From NCBI GenBank assembly GCA_018817585.1, contig JAHITE010000055.1, positions 1-32,307 on the forward strand: DNA of 32,307 bases. The letters are read 5' to 3'. Origin of the DNA: Candidatus Omnitrophota bacterium (GTDB taxonomy: Bacteria > Omnitrophota > Gorgyraeia > B26-G9). Positions 26,768 to 32,307 of the stretch are shown piece by piece. The translations under genes and the position numbers were made by a program. Every line of letters begins with the position of its first letter. The first letter of the stretch is position 1. The notes under the pieces are model-generated. The model was not told the DNA's origin and did no database searches. It saw only the letters and a program-made list of their open reading frames with translations.

Positions 26768-27406
26768 ATGATTAATTTTAAAAAAATCAATTTAATATAT
26801 AATCAAAAAAAAGTAATCGAGCAATTGTCTCTTAATATTGAAAAAGGAGATAAAGTCGCAATCCTCGGGAAATCCGGTTTGGGTAAATCCTCGCTGTTTT
26901 ATTTGCTTCTGGGATTCATCGCAGAGTATAAAGGAGAAATTCACTTTAATAATATCCCGGTTAATCAGAAAACAGTTTGGGATATTCGCAAGCAAATAGC
27001 TTTTATTGATCAGGATGTGAGTCTAGGTCAAGGCAAAGCGATTGACTGGATAACATCAGTATTTGCTTTTAGGGCTAATGCTGAGCAAGCATTTCGCCAA
27101 AAACAAATGGAAGAACTGCTGGAATATTTTGAATTAAGTAAAGATGATCTGGATAAGGATACTCAAGAACTATCTGGCGGAGAAAGACAGAGGCTGGCAA
27201 TAATTACAGCTATTCTTTTGAACAGAAAAGTATTTCTCTTTGATGAGATCACTTCAGCTCTCGATGCGCATCTCAAACAGAAAACAGTTGATTTTTTTAT
27301 TAAAAATAAGGAATGGACAGTTATTGCTATTTCGCATGATTCTGTTTGGCTGAAAAACCCAAAAGTAAAAGTATTTGATTTAGAGGCTAAGTCATGGCAA
27401 CAGTAG
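26768..27406 (+). CDS. ABC transporter ATP-binding protein (FetA/YbbL-like)
   Basis: A 212-residue ABC ATPase that would energise the membrane protein encoded immediately downstream. Walker A is GKSGLGKS (34-41), the signature LSGGE is at 135-139, Walker B VFLFDE ends with Asp159-Glu160, and the switch histidine is His190 in AISHD. Its short length and its pairing with a FetB-type permease identify the FetA/YbbL subfamily, associated in Escherichia coli with iron export and oxidative-stress tolerance. It overlaps the permease gene by 13 bases. No clear ribosome site precedes ATG 26768. It may be read through from the otsAB-GH15 unit, 17 bases upstream, although the functions look unrelated. 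Confidence 0.88.
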   Translation: MINFKKINLIYNQKKVIEQLSLNIEKGDKVAILGKSGLGKSSLFYLLLGFIAEYKGEIHFNNIPVNQKTVWDIRKQIAFIDQDVSLGQGKAIDWITSVFAFRANAEQAFRQKQMEELLEYFELSKDDLDKDTQELSGGERQRLAIITAILLNRKVFLFDEITSALDAHLKQKTVDFFIKNKEWTVIAISHDSVWLKNPKVKVFDLEAKSWQQ

Positions 27407-28179
27407 ATATTTCCATTTTCTCATTGTTTTTAGCTCTGCTTTTATTAACAGTCCCCATAGTCTTAAGCCGGGTTTATGGAATTGGCTTGATCAGATCTTT
27501 AATTTATTCCACTATTCGCATGTCAATTCAGCTGGTTTTAATCGGAATATTCCTGAAATATCTTTTTACTTGGAATAATACAATCCTGAATATTATCTGG
27601 CTGGCGGTAATGATCCTGGCAGCGGTTTTTAGCGTGATCCGCGGTTCAGCGATGAAAGCGTCTAAGGTGCTTGTCCCAGCGTATATTTCTTTTTCTTTAG
27701 CCACCTTTACCATTGTTTTATTTCTGAATATCGCGGTAATTCGACTGGATTATGTTTTTGACGCAAGGTATTTAATTGTATTAGGCGGAATGCTTTTAGG
27801 TAATTCTTTGCGGGGAAATATTGTGGGAATCACGGCTTTTTATACTTCTATTAAAAAAGATAAGAAGAAATTTTTATACACATTATCGCTGGGAGCAAGT
27901 TTTAATGAAGCGATACTGCCATATTTAAAAGAAAGTATCCAGCTTGCGTTAAAACCTACGCTTGCGGCAATGGCGACTATGGGCATAGTGGCTTTGCCGG
28001 GGATGATGACTGGGGTTATCCTTGGCGGAACCAGTCCGGAAGTGGCGATTAAATATCAGATTATGATTATGATCGGTATTGTCACCAGTACAATCGTTAG
28101 TGTTTTTCTGACGATTTTAATGACTTTGCGGGTTTGTTTTTCTAAGTATGGGATATTGAAAGAAGATGTATTTGTATAA
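27394..28179 (+). CDS. FetB/YbbM-like ABC transporter permease (UPF0014)
   Basis: A 261-residue inner-membrane protein with about seven hydrophobic segments. Diagnostic family blocks are visible: RSLIYSTIRMSIQLVLIG near residues 34-51, GGMLLGNSLRGNIVG, the cytoplasmic GASFNEAILPYLKES, and ALPGMMTGVILGGTSPE. These place it in the UPF0014/FetB group, the partner of the ATPase encoded just before it. In Escherichia coli the pair lowers cellular iron; the transported species here is unproven. GAGG about 8 bases before ATG 27394 lies within the upstream gene, in keeping with coupled translation. It is followed by a strong terminator about 95 bases downstream, which likely ends this transcription unit. 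Confidence 0.92.
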   Translation: MATVDISIFSLFLALLLLTVPIVLSRVYGIGLIRSLIYSTIRMSIQLVLIGIFLKYLFTWNNTILNIIWLAVMILAAVFSVIRGSAMKASKVLVPAYISFSLATFTIVLFLNIAVIRLDYVFDARYLIVLGGMLLGNSLRGNIVGITAFYTSIKKDKKKFLYTLSLGASFNEAILPYLKESIQLALKPTLAAMATMGIVALPGMMTGVILGGTSPEVAIKYQIMIMIGIVTSTIVSVFLTILMTLRVCFSKYGILKEDVFV

Positions 28180-28274
28180 AAGCCTAATATTTTTAACTGA
28201 TAGGCAATAGCTGTATTCAATGTTTTACTGGTAAAAAACTGGCAATTTTGGCAAAAAACAGATATACTTTACGC

Positions 28275-28311
28275 ATTGCTATGGAAAGCTATATTCCATG
28301 GCAATTTTTTT
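28275..28311 (+). terminator. Rho-independent terminator after fetB
   Basis: A 12-bp stem (ATTGCTATGGAA at 28275-28286 pairing with TTCCATGGCAAT at 28294-28305, one G-U pair) with a 7-base loop is followed by a run of seven T, 28305-28311. The next ATG is only 33 bases on, so the hairpin also lies in, or right at the start of, the leader of the downstream secreted-protein gene. Confidence 0.75.
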
Positions 28312-28344
28312 AACCCATTATTTATAAATATAAAGGAAATACCT

Positions 28345-31300
28345 ATGAAAACCAATATATTTACCGCTGCAATTATATCCTTTCTTTTATTACTTAATGT
28401 GAATGTTTTTGCTGCTGAATACGAAATCCGGGATTTAGGGGTCTGGGATCCGGTGGATATTAATAATAATGGACAGATTGTTGGTTCTTTATATTCCATG
28501 CCGGCATTGTGGGAAAATGGGGAAGTAAATGTCTTAAGCTATGAACAAGGAATAGCTTGTGGAATTAATGATTCTGGGCAAATTGCAGGAACTCTTGGGA
28601 TTTCCGCTGTAAGTGAAAAAGCTTTTTTATGGGAAAATGGTGCCCTAACACAGCTACCTACTGATGGATCAGATTATAATTGTTATGCAATAGATATAAA
28701 TGAACAAGGGCAAGTATATGGAGGAGTCTTGTTAGAAGATCAATTATGGGGAAGTGTGGGTTATTGGGAAAATAATGTTTTTATTTTTGTCAAGGCTCCT
28801 GACTATATTCCTCCAAGTCTCAGCTCTCCTGCGAGCTATAAATATTATAGGGCTCGTATTACTAATGATATTGGTGATATTATAGGTAATTCAATAGTCC
28901 TTCCAGCTATATTTGGGCCAACTGGTGATATCTGGATTTTTGGGGATAATTTGCCCCCTGTACCCAAAATTGATGGTTGGTATCCTGTTTATCTTCCAAT
29001 ATCAGATATTAATGATAATAAACAAATAGTAGGTGATGGCTTTATAAGTCAAGGAAATGGTTATGTGCTTCTAGATTTTTCTGCTGAATCTAATAATAAC
29101 TTTGATGTAGTTGTCGGCAGTTTAAATGGACATGCGGCAATATATGAAAATGGCATAATAGAAAATCTTAATGATTTAATCCCCTCAAACTCTGGATGGA
29201 TATTAGATTCAGCCAGAGCAATAAATGATAAAGGACAGATTGTTTGTTATGGGACATTAAATGGGACAAGCAAAGTTTGTCTTTTAACTCCAAGTACTGT
29301 TTATGGATTATCAGATCCTGGCACTGAATTTCCGGTTAACTATGAAAATTATGGAATATTTTCCAATCAAAGCACCTCAACATATAATTATGAAATAACT
29401 AATCCAGTGGGCTTAGCAGCAGCAGTAGGAGAAGGTATATATCCAAATTCAGAAAGTGTATTACTTAATCCCAGATACCAGGAATATTTATCCAGCGGAA
29501 AACTGGATGGAGATGTTTGGAGTTTTGTGAACAGTGATGATCCATGGGCAGATTTTTTTAAATGGGCAACTGCTATTAATGTTCAGCTGGGTGAAAAACT
29601 ATTCTATACAGCTCTGGCTTTAGAAAATGCCGGACAATTTCAGCATGCAGTTAAAGCATATAAAGCATTGATTGTTCACTTTCCATATACTCAAGCTTTT
29701 AATCCATATGAAAATATTTATTGGTATCCGGGTATCAGAGCAATAGATGCTATTAGCCGTTTAACTACAGAACATCCGGAGATAGGATATGAATTAGTCA
29801 ATGCTAAGATTACCATTGAAAATGGATATGATAGTGATCCAAATGATGATATTTTTACAGCAAGTGCAGGGGAGTTTGCGGCATATACTTTGCAGGATAG
29901 AATTGATCGATCAGTAGAAAAAATAACAGCTACTGATTTTGATGTCCGCGGAACTGGCAGGGTAAAAGTAATTAAGCGCTCTGATGATTCATGGCAGCTG
30001 AGGGTTGATGATAAACCGTTTCGTGTCCAAGGGATTACTTATTCTCCTACGCAGGTGGGGATGGTTGCTGATGACCAGACTGCCTGGCAATGGCTGGATA
30101 CTAATGATAATGGATTGATTGATGCTGCGCAGGAAGCATGGGTTGATACAAACCGTAATAATCTGCGCGATGTTGATGAACCGGCAATCGGAGATTTCCA
30201 GCTTTTAAAAGAAATGGGATGTAATACAATCAGAATATTTCATTATGCCGGAGAAGATAATAAAACCTATCAGCCTGAAGAATATAATAAACCATTATTG
30301 CGTCAATTATATAATCAATACGGCATAATGGTAATGATGGGAGATTTTTTTGGCGGTTATACTATTGGCTCAGGTGCTGATTGGGAAACCGGAACTGACT
30401 ATACCAATCCAGAACATTGTGCGGCAATGAAAGAAGTTGTGCGTCAAATGGTATTAGATCATAAAGATGAACCTTATGTATTGATGTGGTTATTGGGTAA
30501 TGAAAATAATATGGCTTCAGAATATACTGGGATTAATGCTACCCGGACAAATGCTGCTACAGAACCGCAGGCATATGCGGAGTTTTTAAATGAGGTTGCT
30601 CAGATGATCCACGAAATTGATCCTGATCATCCAGTGGCAGTGGGAAATTTAAACTTAGGACTGGTGGAATATTTTGCGCAGTACTCTCTGGAATTAGATA
30701 TTATCGCGACTAATCATTATACAGACCGCTTTGGAGTGGGAGTTTCATATTTACGGGAAGCGCAGGAAAAAATTGATCGACCATTAATAATAGCTGAATA
30801 TGGCGCGGATGCTTATCACCAGGATCAGGGAGTAAATGAATTAGAGCAGAAAACACATCATTTTGGCGGCTGGAAAGCGATTTCATATAATGGCAGCACA
30901 ACTCCTGGTGAAGGAAATTTATTAGGTGGAGTTATCTTTGAATGGACAGATGAATGGTGGAAAGCGCAGAGTGAATATGATTCTCCTTGGGTACAGCAAA
31001 TAGCGCCGCAATTTTATTGGGGAATAATGCCGGATCATTTTTCTCATGAAGAATGGTTTGGAATTTGCTCACAGGGAGATGGAACTCAGAGTCCATTTTT
31101 GCGCCAGACTCGAAACGCGTATGATCTTTATAAACAGTTATGGCATCCAGATGCTATATTTGACAAGTTAACTGGTTTTGTAACCTTAAGCTGGGATGGA
31201 TATCCAGGATTAATTTATACTGTGGAATGCAGTGAAGATAATTTAAATTGGCGGAACGCGGCAACTGAAGTTCAAGCTTCTTCTCTGGGGCGAACTGTTT

Positions 31301-32307
31301 GGATTGATAATGGAAGTCAGACTGGAAGTTTACCCATAACATTTCGTCGTTTTTATCGGGTGAGTTTGAATAATGTGTTACCAGCAGTTTACGTATCAGA
31401 GGTATTTAGTGGTAAAAATCAGGTTCCAGTCGCGAGTGATCAATTAATTGAGCTTGCGGAAGATGAGAGTAAACAGTTTTCTTTGACTGTAGAGGATGAA
31501 GATCAGGATCCTTTAAAATATATTATGCTAACACAGCCAGTGCATGGAGTTTTAAGCGGCATAGCCCCTGATTTAATATATACTCCTAATCAGAATTATT
31601 ATGGTAATGATCTTTTTTCTTATAAAGCTTCTGATGGTATTGATGAATCAGAAGTGGCCTATGTTAATATTTTAGTTAATAGTCTTACACCAGGATCAGC
31701 AGATTTTATTGTCAAAGATACGACAACCCAAGGGAACTGGATTGGGACATATGGCGGGGATGGATATAATGTAATTGGTGATAGTATAAGCTATCCGGGA
31801 TATGTAAATGTGAGCAGTACAGGCAGTCAATGGGTATGGGACGGAGCAAGCAGTGAGATCGCTGCGCTTGAGAAAGCCGGAGGCCCTGACCGGATCGCCG
31901 GGTGCTGGTATAGGACAGGGAGTTTTGATATAAATGTAAACATAACCGATGGGCAAAGTCATGAGGTGGGGATATATTGTCTAGACTGGCATTCCACAGC
32001 GCGGCGGCAAAGAGTAGAAGTATTGGACGCGGCCAGCGGCGCGGTATTAGATCAGCAGGAATTAAGCACAGCGTTTACAAATGGAGTATATCTGGTATGG
32101 AATATCAGCGGCCCGGTAATTATCCGGGTTATTCAGACAGGAACAGATAACGCGGTAATCAGCGGAATATTTTTTGGCAGCGGTGGAGGTGTTGGTGTAG
32201 CGCCAAGTATAACAGCGCAGCCGCAAGATACTACAGTTATCGAAAGTCAGAGTGCAACTTTTAATGTTACGGCAAATGGCAGTGATCCAATGACATATCA
32301 ATGGTAT
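28345..32307 (+). CDS. Large secreted multidomain protein: HAF repeats, GH2-type glycoside hydrolase, Ig-like modules (3' end outside window)
   Basis: The frame is open from ATG 28345 to the last base (1321 residues so far, no stop), with AAAGGA about 8 bases upstream. A signal peptide (about 1-23, cleavage near VFAAE) marks it as exported. Residues about 27-315 carry HAF-type repeats, recurring as DINNNGQIVG, GINDSGQIAG, DINEQGQVYG, DINDNKQIVG and INDKGQIV, often with a WENG element. A TPR-like helix pair is near 412-440. Residues about 530-930 resemble a GH2 TIM barrel: acid/base Glu720 in LLGNENN and nucleophile Glu818 in IAEYGAD. Two calcium-loop motifs lie at 585-593 and 601-612. Then come a YTVECSEDNLNW module, a cadherin-like repeat (about 1030-1110), a GTYGGDGYN module, and an Ig-like domain entered by the final residues. 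The glycan substrate is unknown. Confidence 0.85.
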   Translation, partial: MKTNIFTAAIISFLLLLNVNVFAAEYEIRDLGVWDPVDINNNGQIVGSLYSMPALWENGEVNVLSYEQGIACGINDSGQIAGTLGISAVSEKAFLWENGALTQLPTDGSDYNCYAIDINEQGQVYGGVLLEDQLWGSVGYWENNVFIFVKAPDYIPPSLSSPASYKYYRARITNDIGDIIGNSIVLPAIFGPTGDIWIFGDNLPPVPKIDGWYPVYLPISDINDNKQIVGDGFISQGNGYVLLDFSAESNNNFDVVVGSLNGHAAIYENGIIENLNDLIPSNSGWILDSARAINDKGQIVCYGTLNGTSKVCLLTPSTVYGLSDPGTEFPVNYENYGIFSNQSTSTYNYEITNPVGLAAAVGEGIYPNSESVLLNPRYQEYLSSGKLDGDVWSFVNSDDPWADFFKWATAINVQLGEKLFYTALALENAGQFQHAVKAYKALIVHFPYTQAFNPYENIYWYPGIRAIDAISRLTTEHPEIGYELVNAKITIENGYDSDPNDDIFTASAGEFAAYTLQDRIDRSVEKITATDFDVRGTGRVKVIKRSDDSWQLRVDDKPFRVQGITYSPTQVGMVADDQTAWQWLDTNDNGLIDAAQEAWVDTNRNNLRDVDEPAIGDFQLLKEMGCNTIRIFHYAGEDNKTYQPEEYNKPLLRQLYNQYGIMVMMGDFFGGYTIGSGADWETGTDYTNPEHCAAMKEVVRQMVLDHKDEPYVLMWLLGNENNMASEYTGINATRTNAATEPQAYAEFLNEVAQMIHEIDPDHPVAVGNLNLGLVEYFAQYSLELDIIATNHYTDRFGVGVSYLREAQEKIDRPLIIAEYGADAYHQDQGVNELEQKTHHFGGWKAISYNGSTTPGEGNLLGGVIFEWTDEWWKAQSEYDSPWVQQIAPQFYWGIMPDHFSHEEWFGICSQGDGTQSPFLRQTRNAYDLYKQLWHPDAIFDKLTGFVTLSWDGYPGLIYTVECSEDNLNWRNAATEVQASSLGRTVWIDNGSQTGSLPITFRRFYRVSLNNVLPAVYVSEVFSGKNQVPVASDQLIELAEDESKQFSLTVEDEDQDPLKYIMLTQPVHGVLSGIAPDLIYTPNQNYYGNDLFSYKASDGIDESEVAYVNILVNSLTPGSADFIVKDTTTQGNWIGTYGGDGYNVIGDSISYPGYVNVSSTGSQWVWDGASSEIAALEKAGGPDRIAGCWYRTGSFDINVNITDGQSHEVGIYCLDWHSTARRQRVEVLDAASGAVLDQQELSTAFTNGVYLVWNISGPVIIRVIQTGTDNAVISGIFFGSGGGVGVAPSITAQPQDTTVIESQSATFNVTANGSDPMTYQWY

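Noticed and set aside
1..32307. tRNA, rRNA, CRISPR arrays, insertion sequences, phage integrases or toxin-antitoxin pairs.
   Set aside because: Nothing with the expected repeats, cloverleaf sequences, inverted termini or recognisable proteins was found on either strand.

Overview
The window is AT-rich. Every convincing gene lies on the + strand, mostly in tight or overlapping pairs. A TolC-type channel and an outer-membrane phospholipase A indicate a two-membrane (diderm) bacterium. The low GC, a GNAT-deacetylase fusion, an HPrK/PEPCK-like protein, and a large HAF-repeat/GH2/Ig-like secreted protein resemble gene content of Omnitrophota or other PVC-related uncultivated lineages. That placement is inference from gene content; no rRNA or other phylogenetic marker is present.

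Region 1 (1-10.7 kb), envelope and stress functions. It starts with the 3' part of an RND efflux pump overlapping a TolC-like outer-membrane protein, then phospholipase A (pldA). Next is a ClpB disaggregase whose N-terminal domain is shortened and out of frame with the ATPase part, overlapped by a short J-domain protein. A calcineurin-like phosphoesterase overlaps a cardiolipin synthase, and a CDF metal exporter follows.

Region 2 (10.7-14.5 kb), two unusual proteins. A good sigma70-type promoter precedes a fused GNAT acetyltransferase and zinc deacetylase with all expected deacetylase residues. After it comes a 585-residue protein with an HPr-kinase-like P-loop in a PEPCK-like C-terminal half.

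Region 3 (14.7-26.8 kb), an essentially complete trehalose/alpha-glucan circuit. OtsA-OtsB (one fused protein) makes trehalose. TreS-maltokinase (one fused protein) converts it to maltose and maltose 1-phosphate. GlgE builds alpha-1,4-glucan, GlgB branches it, and a GH15 hydrolase can release glucose. Between glgB and otsAB lies a decayed acetate kinase gene that has lost its 5' part and centre.

Region 4 (26.8-32.3 kb): a FetA/FetB-like ABC pair, a strong intrinsic terminator, then an open-ended secreted protein of at least 1321 residues. That protein combines HAF repeats, a GH2-type catalytic domain with calcium-loop motifs, and C-terminal Ig-like modules, and it runs off the end of the window.

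I saw no tRNA, rRNA, CRISPR array, insertion sequence or integrase. The best leads are the GNAT-deacetylase plus HPrK/PEPCK-like pair beside the GlgE locus, the split clpB, the ackA relic, and the layered secreted GH2 protein.
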